Positions 23,146-34,789 of a stretch of 64,000 nt of DNA are shown piece after piece; within the stretch, counting starts at the first letter, position 1, and the number at the start of each line of letters is the position of its first letter. This stretch comes from Silene latifolia (lineage: Eukaryota; Streptophyta; Magnoliopsida; Caryophyllales; Caryophyllaceae), in assembly GCF_048544455.1 (NCBI RefSeq), contig NC_133526.1, forward strand, positions 4,046,001 to 4,110,000, read 5' to 3'. The notes below the pieces were generated by a model. That model saw nothing but the letters and a program-made list of their open reading frames with translations, had not been told where the DNA came from and searched no databases. Made by a program: the position numbers and the translations under genes.

Positions 23146-25236
23146 ATGGGTGAGGTACGAGACGGCGAGAGTAAGAAACATAAGAAGAGGAAGCATAGGG
23201 AGGTTGAGATTTCAGTAGGAGAGGATGGCGACGAGAAAAATGATATTGAGGGTTTGAGTAGTAATGGCGTATCTGAAGATGTTGTCGATGTAGATGCGAA
23301 TGTGAGTGGAGATAGTAGGCCTGGAAAGAAGAAGAAGAAGGAGAAAGGTAGTTTGAATAAGGTAGAGGATTCGAGTGGGACGAGTGGTGAGGAGCGCGAT
23401 GGGAAGAGTTTGGATGTTGATGATGAGAGGAAGAGCAGTGGTGTGATGGGTTCTGAAGTGGGAGTGATTACTGAAGAGGTGAAGTTGAAGAAGGATAAGA
23501 AAGAGAAAAAGAAGAAGAGTAAACCCGGATCTGAAAGTGTTGGGGTTGATGTTGTTGGCCATGCGGGTACTGTTGAAAAACAAGTAGGCGATGAGGGTGG
23601 TGAGGAAGTTGATTCTGTTACGAAGAAAAAGCGAAAGGAGAAGGGTCATGGGGTTAGCGAGAAAGAAGATCCTACAAAGGATAATATACAAAGCAAGAAA
23701 AAGGATGTTCTTGAGGTTACTGAGGTAGTTGAGCATGCAGAGGGCCATAAGAAGAAGAAGAAGAAGAAGAAGAAAAAGGAGGAAGAGAGAGACTTAGGGT
23801 CTGGGAATGTTTTAACGAATTCAGAGGAGGGGGAAGAAGCTATCGAGCGTGCTGGTTTGGCTGAAGATCCAATTGGGACTGCTGAAGAAGTTGAGTCAGT
23901 TAAGAAGAATGAGAAAAGAACGAAAAAGAAGGATGGTTTTGGAGAGGCTTCAGTCAATGATGAAGGCATCAAGGATGGAGTGAGTAAAAAAAGAAAGAAG
24001 AAATCGGTTGCTATTCATTCAGATAAGAATAAGGATAAGAATACTGATGTTGGGGTTTCAGTGACCAATGATGGAGAAGGCAGCAAGGATGGAGCGATTA
24101 AAAAACGAAAGAAGAAATCGGTTTCTATTAATTCAGAAGAGAATACTGATGGTGGTGCTTCATTGACCAGCGGGAGGACTGAACTCTCTGAGGGTTCTGA
24201 AAAATCTAACCTGAGTAAGAAGTCAAGGAAGGTCAAGTTTTCTGATAGTGTGGAAGTTTTTACATTGACTGACAATTCAAGCGAGGGGGACGTGACTCGT
24301 GACGTTGGTGGCAACTCAGGTAAGGGAGGAGAAAAAGCTGATGATGGCAATAAGAAAAATTCTGAAGATGGTTTAGTTCAAGGAAAGCGTTTCACAAAAG
24401 AGGAAGATGAGATACTCAGAAATGCTGTATTGCAATACATTGAGGATCATAGACTGGGTGAAGACGGTGTGCAAATGATCATGAAATGTGGTAAGCACAG
24501 GGCTAAAATCAAAGATTGCTGGGGTGAAATAGGGCAATCCTTGCCGTGGAGAAATAAACAAGCTATCTACTCTCGAGCTCATATATTGTTTGAAAGAAGT
24601 GAGAATCACAAGTGGACGAAAGAAGAACTTGAGGAGGTCCGTCAATACTATGAAAAACATGGCCCAAAGTGGAGACAACTGGCTGATGAAATTGGTAGGA
24701 ATAGAATTCACGTGAAAGATGCTTTTCGCCAGGTCAGATTGCCGAACAAGAAGACAGGACAGTGGTCTCAAGAGGAGTACCAGACCTTATTTGATCTCGT
24801 GAACAAAGATTTACGCATAAGGGCAAAAATGGAAAGAAAATCAAAGCATGGCATGCTACGGGATAACATTGGATGGGAAGCTATTAGCCAGCTGCTGGAA
24901 ACACGCACTGATCCACTTTGTTGCCATAAATGGTATAATCAATTATCTTCCGTCTTGGTAAGTAGTGGTAAGTGGGCCGATACTGATGATTATCGAATGT
25001 TGATGGCACTTGTTGACCTTGATGCTACTTGTGAAGAAGAAGTGGATTGGGACAACGTTCTAGAGCATCGACCTGGTGATGTGTGCCGTAAACGCTGGCT
25101 TGAGATGGTGCGCCACATTGGGGAGTATGGGACCAAGTCATTTTCCCAGAAAGTTGAAATTCTTTCTCAAAGATACTGCCCGGATGTCTTAGACGCAAGG
25201 GTGGCTTATGAAAGCAAGCCTTTTGTTGATTGTTGA
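23146..25236 (+). CDS. Myb-domain RNA polymerase I termination factor-like protein (TTF1/Reb1 type)
   Basis: An intronless 696-aa frame. Residues 1-410 are low-complexity, very rich in Lys, Glu, Asp and Ser, with runs such as HKKKKKKKKKKEEERD, typical of nucleolar proteins and strong nuclear signals. Residues about 410-660 hold Myb/SANT-like repeats: KRFTKEEDEILRNAV (about 413), HKWTKEELEEVRQYY (about 488), GQWSQEEYQTLFDLV (about 538) and GKWADTDDYRMLMALV (about 607), each followed by spaced Trp residues. The order matches TTF1/Reb1 proteins and plant relatives annotated as Myb family or cyclin-D-binding Myb-like factors (Arabidopsis At5g41020). TTF1/Reb1 bind rDNA spacers and stop RNA polymerase I; that role here is by family only. 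The ATG is the first in frame after the likely leader intron. Long overlapping minus-strand frames arise from its composition. Confidence 0.9.
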   Translation: MGEVRDGESKKHKKRKHREVEISVGEDGDEKNDIEGLSSNGVSEDVVDVDANVSGDSRPGKKKKKEKGSLNKVEDSSGTSGEERDGKSLDVDDERKSSGVMGSEVGVITEEVKLKKDKKEKKKKSKPGSESVGVDVVGHAGTVEKQVGDEGGEEVDSVTKKKRKEKGHGVSEKEDPTKDNIQSKKKDVLEVTEVVEHAEGHKKKKKKKKKKEEERDLGSGNVLTNSEEGEEAIERAGLAEDPIGTAEEVESVKKNEKRTKKKDGFGEASVNDEGIKDGVSKKRKKKSVAIHSDKNKDKNTDVGVSVTNDGEGSKDGAIKKRKKKSVSINSEENTDGGASLTSGRTELSEGSEKSNLSKKSRKVKFSDSVEVFTLTDNSSEGDVTRDVGGNSGKGGEKADDGNKKNSEDGLVQGKRFTKEEDEILRNAVLQYIEDHRLGEDGVQMIMKCGKHRAKIKDCWGEIGQSLPWRNKQAIYSRAHILFERSENHKWTKEELEEVRQYYEKHGPKWRQLADEIGRNRIHVKDAFRQVRLPNKKTGQWSQEEYQTLFDLVNKDLRIRAKMERKSKHGMLRDNIGWEAISQLLETRTDPLCCHKWYNQLSSVLVSSGKWADTDDYRMLMALVDLDATCEEEVDWDNVLEHRPGDVCRKRWLEMVRHIGEYGTKSFSQKVEILSQRYCPDVLDARVAYESKPFVDC

Positions 25237-26399
25237 TTGATGGTTATACTTGTGACCCTCGTTAATTTCTGGTTTTGTGTTCGGTATCTAGCTTCAGAAA
25301 TGGAATATCCAGTTGTAGCGGACATCAAATGTTTCTTACTCTCACTGCAGCCTTCGATATGGAGTATTTATTTCCGCCTTTTCCTGTATTAAGTCATCAA
25401 AATAGTTTTCGAAAGGTTTAAATGTTTAATCATCCCCACTCCGGCACTCCCCATGGTAGTATACCAAATGGACGAACTCAGGAAGACACTTCTGAAAATT
25501 ATATCTTAAACTGATCTTTTTTTATCCCCTTTGTGTAACTTTCTTATATTTTGGTGATTGTAATGTTTACTTGCATCGCATATTGTTGATTATCGAAGTT
25601 TATATTAGTATCTTTGCTAGGTAATGAGTATAATATTAGGTATCTTTACCGGTGATGCAGTAATCAGTTCTAATTGATCTTGATCCGAGCCCAGAGCAGC
25701 AAATGTATTAAGTTTATATTAGTATCTTTGTTTAAACTGTTTGTGGTATCTAATCTCGGATTGAGACTTGATACCGGAATCGATTTTGGCAGACTGATCT
25801 TTACCGTTTTGCCATAAATGTCCAAACCTTTATAGGGAAAAGCTTGGGACTGTTCTACGTAGTGTCATGTACACAAGAACAAGAGACGGGTTAAATACCC
25901 TTAAAGTGGTGACATTTTTGGGCCCCATCACGCAAGTTGTTGTTTGTCTTATGCGTAATGGGGTATGTTACTTGACCCGTCTTTATTTATAGACGGATAG
26001 TTGACGTCTATAATAAGATTTTGTGCTTTCACATAGCCATTGTCAACAATAGACATAAGATGGGACAAGAGATTTGCACTTATACAACAGGTTATTTATA
26101 AATTCCGAGTTTCACTTATTCAAACAAAATAGCGAGTAGCATACGAATTTGGCTTGCTCAATTTAAATTCAAATTTTTAATCCAAATATAAGAGTTTAAA
26201 AAAACAAACATATGCGAATATAATTTTTAATTCAAATAATTTTTAATTCAAATATAAGAGTTTAAAAAACATCATATATACTAGGTCACCATTTAGAAAC
26301 TCTTAATTGCAAATATAATCTATAATTCACATTCAAGAGCCAAATTAACTCCATACAAAACTTAACAATTATTCTTAAATCATTTCTAATAACAATGTT
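25237..26399. other. 3' UTR and AT-rich intergenic region
   Basis: The first 350-400 bp is the likely 3' UTR of the Myb/TTF1-like gene. At about 25884-25983 an inverted repeat of the GACGGGT type (AGACGGGTTAAATACCC and its diverged complement) suggests a small MITE. 26100-26400 repeats short AT-rich phrases such as TTTTTAATTCAAATA. No gene is seen. Confidence 0.4.
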
Positions 26400-26440
26400 T
26401 AAATCACATACCAGTGCAGTTTGCACGGGTTTAAAACTAG
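26400..26440 (+). mobile_element. Helitron 3' terminus
   Basis: GTGCAGTTTGCAC (a 5-bp stem with 3-nt loop) is followed by GGGTTTAAAACTAG, ending at 26440 and then T: the Helitron hairpin plus CTAG pattern. It parallels the inverted terminus at 19395. The 5' TC end was not identified, so only the terminus is listed. Confidence 0.55.
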
Positions 26441-26867
26441 TTGAATCTACTTAACTTACCAAAACACATATTTTGTTAACGTTATCCGCTGCTTAACGCT
26501 TACAACTTTCTCGTGTAAATGGTAAAAGTTGACCTTAGTCTTGTAGAAGTCTTTAATGTTAAGACAATTGTTTCTTGACTTGTCACCTAAGGAAATTTCT
26601 CTGACTCTTCCTACTTGGCAATTTAGCATGCACTATATAACAATACTTTTAATATAATTTGTATTTATGTTTTTTAAATAACTTTTGAAGCCAAATAAAT
26701 TTAATAAAAAAGCTCTATATAATTCTTTTATTTTTTATAAAAAAAATAGAAATTTTTTACTACTAAAAAAGTTAAATTTTTCATTGTTTAGAGTGGTCGG
26801 ATTGTTCGTGCTAACCCCCTTAATTCCGTCATTGATATTATTTGTCTACGTTTTCTTTTGATAAATA

Positions 26868-27264
26868 ATGGTAAACAGGATGGTAGATTCTTCAAAATGG
26901 TTGGAGCTTTTGATTTGCATTGTGTTGCTTATGAAAGTTAATAGTTATAATGTTCCTATAACGATTGTTCAAGATGCAGTGGCCAAAGGTGGTGGTAAGT
27001 CGACATGATAAACGGGTCATTCAGGTTGGATAAGTTCAAATATTTGAGTCGGGTTAGTCTGATTTATTGCTTTGCAGTGTGTTTGGATGGAAGCCCACCT
27101 GCTTATCATCTAGACAAGGGATATGGAGCTGGTGTTAATAATTGGTTAATTCACATGCAGGTTTGTGCACTTTATCATTGTATATTCTGTCCTGCAGATG
27201 TCAGCTAGTACAACCGATAAAAGTGTAAAAAACCGTCAGCAACTTATTATTGGAGACATGTTCC

Positions 27265-27302
<38 letters not shown>

Positions 27303-28788
27303 GACCCGCTGAATAATCAATTATCAAGGGTGCGAGCATACCAACACTAATGATTACAACTAGGGCTGAGCAAAAATCCGATTATCCAAACTGATCCGAT
27401 ATCTAATCCGAATCCGATCCGAATTTTTGGATATCCGATCCGAAAGTTAAGTTTGGTTTGGATATCTGATCCGAAATCTTTGGTTTTGGTTTGGATATGG
27501 ATATTAGAATTAAAACATTTGGATATCCGATCTGATCCGAAACTATAGTTTTCTAGTATAATTTTGAGAAAATAATTTTTTTTTTTGATACAACTTAATT
27601 CATGTTTAAAATATTAGAGAAATATCTAGGTGGCACTTAAATTTTATAGCGAGAACATTGAAATAAGAATACAAAAGAAAATTTCATGTAAAACTATGAA
27701 TATAATCGTGTTTCAAACTTAATTTTAAAGTAAATTCAAAAGTATGGATATCCGCATCCGATCCGATTATTTTGGATACCCGAACATTGGATATCCGAGA
27801 CATTTGGTTTGTATATTGGATATCTAATTTCAGGATTTCTAATATGGATATCCGATCCGAACTAGCACTTTGGATCAAATACCCGATCCGTACTCTGCCC
27901 TAATTACAACCGTCTCATATAAGACGCTGCAATTTGACATATTTTCTGAATAATTTCACATTTTCCGTAAATGAACCCAAGTCTCATCAATTTGGTTTAA
28001 TGTTCGCTTATATAGTTTTTTTTTAAGATTTATTTTCCGAAATTAATTTAATGTTGTTACGCGTTTTAATTAATGGTTTAATCAGGGAGGAGCATGGTGC
28101 AAGAATGCAACTACATGCCTAGACCGTTCACAAACTCGGTTGGGTTCATCTACTTTAATGACAACTAATTATAATTTCACTGGGATATTAAGCAACTATT
28201 CAAAGGATAATCCTGGTACTAATTTCGGATTCAAATTAATTTTTTGTGTTATTTAGTCACACCTCTATCGACGTCTTAAATCTTAATCACATTTTACGCT
28301 TAGAATTCTTCAACTGGAATCGAGTTGAGGTTCGTTACTGCGATGGATCATCGTACACAGGAGATGTTGACGCTGTTGATCCTGTATGTAATCTTTTTAA
28401 TAAACTCTGTGCTTCACTGCTTGTTTCAGGAAATATTAACTGTTTACTTAATGTTGTAAGTTTAAGTGAGGAGGTAAATTTACGAGGTAAATGACGTCGA
28501 CTTTTCTGCTGAAATGAGTAGAACCCTTCTTTGAATGGAGTCTCAAGTCTGCACTCAGTGATTCTGACTGTAATGCAATTTTAGGGAAGCTGTTTCTGGA
28601 ACGCGACCTTTACAGAAGTTTTTTGCTGAAGTTGTTACCACACATGTATAAATCGTATTAATAACCTCTTTGATTCATCATTATTTTCCTTTTCATTTCC
28701 GTCATTCTGTTAATTGTTCTGTTGTTCATCTCAGGGAACAGCAAAAAATTTGCCTGAAACTTGTACTTCTAAATTCAGCCCGGAACTG
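26868..28788 (+). pseudogene. PAE: PAE1: pectin acetylesterase pseudogene with missing exons
   Basis: Surviving exons by homology to PAE2: 26868-26994 (signal peptide), 27078-27160 ([11 protein letters not shown]), 28086-28215 ([17 protein letters not shown]), 28304-28383 ([18 protein letters not shown]), 28585-28645 and 28735-28788 ([18 protein letters not shown]). All are open with usable splice sites. The counterparts of PAE2 exons 5 and 6 are gone, including the GCSAGG nucleophile exon, as are exons 9-11 with the catalytic Asp and His. Joining the fourth surviving exon to the fifth also breaks phase. The product could not be a working esterase. A hAT element (27361-27902) sits in an intron. 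Lack of stops in what remains suggests loss by deletion rather than slow decay. Confidence 0.85.
27361..27902. mobile_element. Non-autonomous hAT element in a PAE1 intron
   Basis: A 542-bp element starting TAGGGCTGAGCAAAA and ending CTCTGCCCTA, with an 8-bp target repeat ATTACAAC at 27353-27360 and 27903-27910. The interior is rich in GGATATCCGATCCGAA-type motifs in both orientations and has no coding frame of note. Confidence 0.85.
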
Positions 28789-28978
28789 GTAAGAAATCTA
28801 TACCTGGCAAACGGGTAATCTGATCTGATTGTTCAGATCATTTCATTTTGAGCACCGTGTCACTTCAGTCAGCCGAGTCAGGTCATTTTGGGTATTATTC
28901 AGTCATTTTCAGGTGATTCGGTTAGGTCTTGCTCTGGATGGGTCAATTTTGCCAGTTATACAGAATTGACATTGTTGT

Positions 28979-29207
28979 TGATAGATGAACCATCTCAACC
29001 AAAACCTTAAGGTGATGGTTGAGGCCCAACTATTATAAATATTCCTATTACGCTCTCTCACTCAAATGCCCGTTGGGCTTGAAGAGTGGTTAGTTGTGCA
29101 CCGGCTCCCCCGTACCGTGTGATGGGTTTCCACTTCGAGTTTTTGAGGAGTTTTGAAGTTGCCAGGATTTGAACCCGTGACCTTCGATCACACTGGCTCT
29201 AATACCA
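28979..29207 (-). mobile_element. Miniature LTR element (TRIM/SMART type), copy C, one LTR
   Basis: On the minus strand a primer-binding-like site (TGGTATTAGAGCC) begins at 29207. About 140 bp of interior follow, then one 86-bp LTR (28979-29064) of the same family as 12946 and 14361. The interior is longer than in copy B and contains CGGGTTCAAATCC, which resembles a tRNA B box. Only one LTR is present. Fossil, non-coding. Confidence 0.7.
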
Positions 29208-30194
29208 TAACGTCATCTTTGCGTAAAACTTAGGACATTGTACTCCCCATATTGCACACCATAATAGCTTTAAGTTCATACCAGTTGTAACCTAAAACTT
29301 ATCTCAAATTCTTGTACGAACCCAACTATCAATTTCATAAAACCGTTTTATAAGTGGCTTACTAAATACGGAGTAGTACACTATACACCATTTTTGTAAG
29401 TTTAATGATATTCCTGAGATAAATAAAAATAAGATTCATCAGAGAAAAAAGATTGTACATCAGATGTATTACTACCTCACACTTACTGAATTTTTGAGTT
29501 TTTGTGTATTTTTTTTGAGTTTTATAGAGTTGATAAATTACATTTTAGTTTTATCCAAAAATCAAATTTTTCTGAGCTTATATGTAATTTTTTTGAGTTA
29601 TAATGTAACTTTTTGAGATTAATGTTTAAGTAAATGAACTCAAAAACTTTATAATAAAACTCAACATTTTCAAATTAAAACAAGTATAATGTGATATATT
29701 ATGAATAAAGTTTAAATTCCGATACCATTTTGATTCAAAATTTGTACAACTTTCGGCGAATTATATTAGGGATGTTGTAGTTTGAAGTTAATGTTGTTGC
29801 GTGTAAAAAATAAACTGAATTTCAAGTTTTTGAGACTACAGGTGTTTTTGAATTATTATTTGTTGACTTGGCTAATGAAAATTATATTTATATTTCCACT
29901 AATAAACTTTATTTCCCTTTCTAATTACATCGTGGCTTTCCTATCCTGCATGCAGTATATACTATTAGCCATAAGTATCAATCATCCTCCTGAAATCAAG
30001 GGACAATAATCTTGTTCATACCGCAAATATAGGAACTTTATATTTGTATAATATTGTAATTATAGCAATAATTGTATCACTATAAATATGTACTCCCTTT
30101 CATCAGTAAAATCTATCCAAAAACATTCCTGTATCCTTTTCTTATATACTCCTATACTACGTACGTAATTTGAATGAACTATGAAAACGACTTG
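29208..30194. other. AT-rich intergenic region between PAE1 and PAE2
   Basis: No gene recognised. About 29470-29680 repeats TTTTTGAGTTT-like phrases. A TATAAATATGTACTCCC motif near 30085 followed by a T-rich tail resembles an LTR or promoter fragment but could not be assigned. Confidence 0.3.
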
Positions 30195-30285
30195 AAAACA
30201 GACAAGTAATCATAATCATTTTGTACTTCTTTTTGATAATTTCAATTTATAAGTATTACGTTGTTCTGTTATTTCATAACTACAA

Positions 30286-33200
30286 ATGAACAGTATGCGA
30301 AATTCTTCGAAATGGTTGAGGCTTTTGGTTTGCATTGTGATGCTGATGAAAGTTGAGGGCTTTAATGTTCCAATAACGATTGTTCAAGATGCAGTCGCCA
30401 AAGGCGGTGGTAAGTAAGTAGACATGATAAACGAGTCAAAGGGTTAATTCTGAATGACACATGATGAAAATTACAACTTAAACTACTTTACGAATCAAAT
30501 ACAGACATAGTGTGTATAGGAAGTCATTTTACTATCTTCGATCATATTTAAAAGTCGAAAAATAGTACAGGGTAAGTCTTTGACCATATTACACCTAGTT
30601 AATGTTGTGTTAAATTGATTTTACAGTGTGTTTGGATGGAAGTCCACCTGCATATCATTTCGACAAGGGATTTGACAGCGGTGTCGATAATTGGTTGATT
30701 TACATGCAGGTTTGTGTACTGCCTTAATTGTATATCTAGTCCGCGGTTCTGAGTGAAGGCCGCTAAGCGACTCATCAACACATCCGCGGAACCTGAAGTG
30801 AATTTCTCTGTGAAAGAACAGTGCCTTACTAACAAGTTTCTAATCTTGGTTTTTTGAATTTTTTTCCAAAATGGGGCGTAAACACAAACAAATTAACGAA
30901 ATGGGTTGAGTTTCAAAGTATTTACCCAAAATGGGTCCACGTCATCATCGAAGCTAGGCTCGGATTCAAGTCGCTCTCCCGCTCAAATGACCTTACCCAA
31001 AGTGTCACTTAATGTCCACCCAAACCTCAGTATGCTACTTAAAGGGCAAGTCGCTCCGGGAGTGAGCGATTTTAGCTCAAATCGCCTTCCCCCACAGCGA
31101 CTTAGGTGCTTGCGCAAAAAAAAAAAAAAAAACGCAAAACTAACACTTATTCAATATTACCTAACCATCAATGCAAGAAAGTTTATATGTTAAAAGGAAG
31201 TGATTAAAGATAATATTAAGTAATTGTTATTCAAGTCCCAAAACACATTTATTGCTGTTAGCATTAAATATGGAAATTTAATCCCCTTAATAAGACATCA
31301 TATTACACTTGGTGTTATGGTAAGGGTTGGGAGAGAAATGTTATTAGATTGCGTGTTCTATTCCCATCAGCTACACTTCACTTGTCTTTTTTCTTTTTTC
31401 TTTTTTTCCTTTTTTTTGACTAAGTCGCCCAGCCGCTGAGCGTTTTCCCCTCAAGTCGCTCTCCCGCTAAGCGACCTTAATCCTGAACCTACCATCGCCA
31501 AAACCGAGCCTACGTGGACCCATTTTTGGTAATTAGTTTCAAAGTTATCCTATTTTGTTAAATTGTTTGTTATTTAAACCCATTTTGGAAAAAAATTCTG
31601 GTTTTTTTTGGTTCAGGGAGGAGCATGGTGCAACAATGCAACGACATGCCTCGACCGTTCACAAACTCCCCTTGGTTCATCTAAGTTAATGTCTACTAAT
31701 TATTACTTTACTGGGATATTAAGCAACAAATCAAAGCATAATCCTGGTACTACTAATTTCAGATTTATATTATTTCTGTATTTCTGTGTTGTGCTGTCAC
31801 TGAATTCTACTGATTTTTTAAACACAATGTAATGGTTAGATTTCTACAATTGGAATCGAGTCAAGGTTCGTTACTGTGATGGATCATCATACACAGGAGA
31901 TGTTGATGCAGTTGATCCTGTATGTAATCTTCCCTAGTCCCATATTATTTTTTTCAATGCTCTTATAAGTTACGAGTCCATTTTTTTTCACGAAATGAGC
32001 AGAATACAAAGATTTTCTATCGAGGAGCAAGAGTTTGGAGGGCAGTTATGGATGATTTATTAGCTAAAGGAATGAAGAATGCACGAAATGTATGAACCCG
32101 TCTAATTTTTCTGATCTTTGTGATAAAAACATAATTTGTCAAATGTCAATACAGGCTGTTTTGGCAGGATGCTCAGCTGGTGGACTGGGAGCGATCCTGC
32201 AATGTGATAATTTCCGAGCTTTGTTCCCTTCTGGCGCCAAAGTGAAATGCCTGTCTGATGCCGGGCTCTTTATAAACACGTATAATCGACCTAAACATTT
32301 CATGCTTACATAACCCGTCTTATGAATGAAGCTGGGACTCGGGGATTCTGACTGTAATGCTTCTGATTGCAGGGAATCTATATCTGGAACGCGACCTCTT
32401 GAGGAGTTATACGCTGAAGTTGTTACCACACATGTACAGATGTCATTAAACACCTTCCGCATTCATCAAAATTTCCTTTTTGTTTCCGTTGTATTCTATT
32501 AAGTGTTCGGTTGTTTTACGCCAGGGATCAGCAAAAAATTTGCCTGAAGCCTGTACTTCTAAATTCCGTCCAGAACTGGTAAGAAATGCATTTGTGATCA
32601 TCGACAGAGTTTGCAAGGAATTTTGTTTTTTCTCATTTTCGTCATACTGAAATGTGCTCGTAATTGGAATTACAGTGCATGTTGCCACAGTATGCAGCGA
32701 GATACATTCAGACACCGTTGTTTCTGCTAAATTCAGCCTATGATGCCTGGCAGGTATACTGTATACACATCTGCTCCTCTTTCGACTTCTCTTTTTTAGC
32801 TAAAATTGACTGAAGAAATGAAATGAATGCAAAATCTTTTGGAATTTAATGCTTTTACTGAGAAAAAAAACTTCCTTTTACCAAACCCGAGCAAATGCCT
32901 GGCAGATAAGCAATATTTTGATTCAAGGTGTGGTTGATGCTGATGGAAAATGGAGAAATTGTCTTATAAGTGGGATATCACGGTGTTCCGACAGCCAGAA
33001 TCAAGCATTAAAATGTTTCAAAAAACAGTTCTTAGCTGGACTGTCGACGATATGTGATAATAACCCGACCACAGGGTTTTTCATCAACTCTTGCTTCTGT
33101 CACTGCCAAAGTGATGCCCAAGAAACATGGCTTAGCGACGATTCTCCTCGTCTAGACAATACAGTGAGAACTTTGCATCTTATTCTCCTTACATTATTAT

Positions 33201-33376
33201 TTACTCTACTTGTCTATAGCGATATTTATTCAATCAATGTTGTAACCAGAAATATTTATATTCTACAGACGATTGCAAAAGCAGTTGGTGATTGGTTTTA
33301 TGACCGCAATCCATTCCAGGAGATCGACTGCCCTTACCCATGCGACAAAACTTGTCGCGGTGTTGCCTCTGCGTAG
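30286..33376 (+). CDS. PAE: PAE2: pectin acetylesterase, complete
   Basis: Secreted carboxylesterase that removes acetyl groups from pectin in the cell wall (Notum/PAE family). Exons: 30286-30409, 30627-30709, 31617-31746, 31840-31919, 32003-32089, 32155-32279, 32373-32433, 32525-32578, 32676-32753, 32906-33163, 33269-33376. All are GT-AG and in phase, giving 395 aa, the usual family length. The N-terminus is a signal peptide ([17 protein letters not shown]). Family motifs in order: [43 protein letters not shown] (nucleophile Ser175), NSAYDAWQ (Asp271), NSCFCHCQ (His340), and a Cys-rich tail. A 743-bp foldback element lies in the second intron. It is the only copy in the window that looks fully functional. 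Confidence 0.93.
30856..31598. mobile_element. Mutator-like foldback MITE in the second PAE2 intron
   Basis: A 743-bp element with inverted termini GAATTTTTTTCCAAAATGGG. The arms match further inward for about 130 bp (both contain AAATGGGTCCACGT and GTCGCTCTCCCGC). A perfect 9-bp target repeat TGGTTTTTT flanks it (30847-30855 and 31599-31607). The matching PAE3 intron lacks it. No transposase is seen. Confidence 0.88.
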
Positions 33377-34616
33377 AAAGGAGGCTTCTCTGGCTTTCTG
33401 CTACTAAATTACCTCACAGTACATAAAACTCACACATACAAGTCATACTGTAGGCCAACTATCAATATTATAGAACGGTTTTAAAGGAGGCTTACTAAAA
33501 TCTTCACTGTATACGAATTTTATACGCAGAATAGGTTCAATGATATTCATGGGATTAAAAAAGTTTAGAGATAAATCATGTATATTGTACATTTGTACGT
33601 GTTTATAATCATGATCATTTTTAAGATTCTAATTTGTAACCTCAAACTTATCTCAAATCCTTGTAAGAGCCCTACTATTAACATAAAATCAAATTGCGTG
33701 TAAAAACTAAAATGAAACGTGTTCCCGATGAAATGACAGACCCAAACATGAGATCTAAGTAACCCCAACTTAATATACTCCATATTTAAACCTAATTTAC
33801 TCTTGGAACAACTTTAGTTTATGATTCGTAATATGGTTCTATCTGCTCTTTTTTAACCCCAACATGTGATCTAAGTAACCCTAACTTAGTATTAACCGAT
33901 CTCATTCTATTGCGTGGAATTGTGATGCGGATGAGTTTCAAATCCAATTCATGAGTACCCTGTACTTTCTTCCCGAAACTCATCAAAGGTAGTAGTCACC
34001 GTCCCAAGGATATCGAAAAAATATACCCCATAAAACTAGGTAAAAATCTTATTTATTAAAGCAATAACCACAGAGCCTGCGTGTCGCTCTGTGGTTGAAA
34101 GTCAAGAAGTCATTTTTTCTTTCCTGAATTCCAGCCCCACGTTCCATAGGAGCAATTAATTACAATGCTACTTGCTTTCTCTCAATTGTTCATTGTTCAT
34201 GAGATATATATTGACAAATAAAAATCAACACTCCATCGCATAGTAGATACTACTGAATATATTGATGCGTAGAAAATATAATGTTTGTGAAGAAAAATGT
34301 TTTGACATTATTTGAATAAATACAATAAAATGAAATCTCAATAAAAAAAAACAACAGAAAGTTACAATGTCAAAGTCACATATAATAAACGGAGTAAACT
34401 TAATTACACATTTATAAAAAAAAAAAAAAAAAAAAAGTCACAGATTTGTGAAGGAATAAAAAACGAAATCGATTAAAAACTAAAAAAAAAAACTCTAAAT
34501 TTGTTTCAACCATGAACAAAGACCATTAAAAGTGTTATGTGAAAAACATCAAAGTCAGTATTAAAAAATAACAACGAAATATGTAAGAAAATGAAAAGCT
34601 ACTGTAAAATATTGGT
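33377..34616. other. 3' flank of PAE2
   Basis: 3' UTR and AT-rich intergenic sequence. From about 33894 it is shared with unit 2 (from about 50092); the part 33164-33893, including the last PAE intron and exon, is absent from unit 2. A perfect hairpin-like ACCACAGAG/CTCTGTGGT pair lies near 34068-34095. A poly-A run is near 34417. Confidence 0.5.
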
Positions 34617-34625
34617 TTTTATAAA

Positions 34626-34789
34626 CGGTGAGGATCTTCTGTCCCACTTTTGTGTCTCATTCCATGTCCCACTCCATACACATCTTGACACATCACTTGT
34701 TGCAAATAAAAAATACACAATAAATGTGGTAATGTGTTGATGTGTCAAAATGTGTATGGAGTGGAACACGAAATGGGACACAAAAGTGG
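34626..34789. mobile_element. Mutator-like MITE, left part, interrupted by Copia (unit 1)
   Basis: Starts CGGTGAGGATCTTCTGTCCC; the right part is at 40990-41012 and ends GGACAGAGGATCCTCACTG. A 9-bp TTTTATAAA flanks the whole at 34617-34625 and 41013-41021, as in Mutator-like elements. The intact form at 41023-41204 is 182 bp. The Copia element sits inside it. Confidence 0.85.

Noticed and set aside
23212-23748. Long open frame antisense to the Myb/TTF1-like gene
   Set aside because: It mirrors the Lys/Glu/Asp-rich low-complexity coding sequence of the plus strand, giving Leu/Phe/Ile-rich nonsense with no domain.
29955-30194. Possible solo LTR upstream of PAE2 with a TATAAATATG motif
   Set aside because: Neither edge could be defined and no second copy is in the window.
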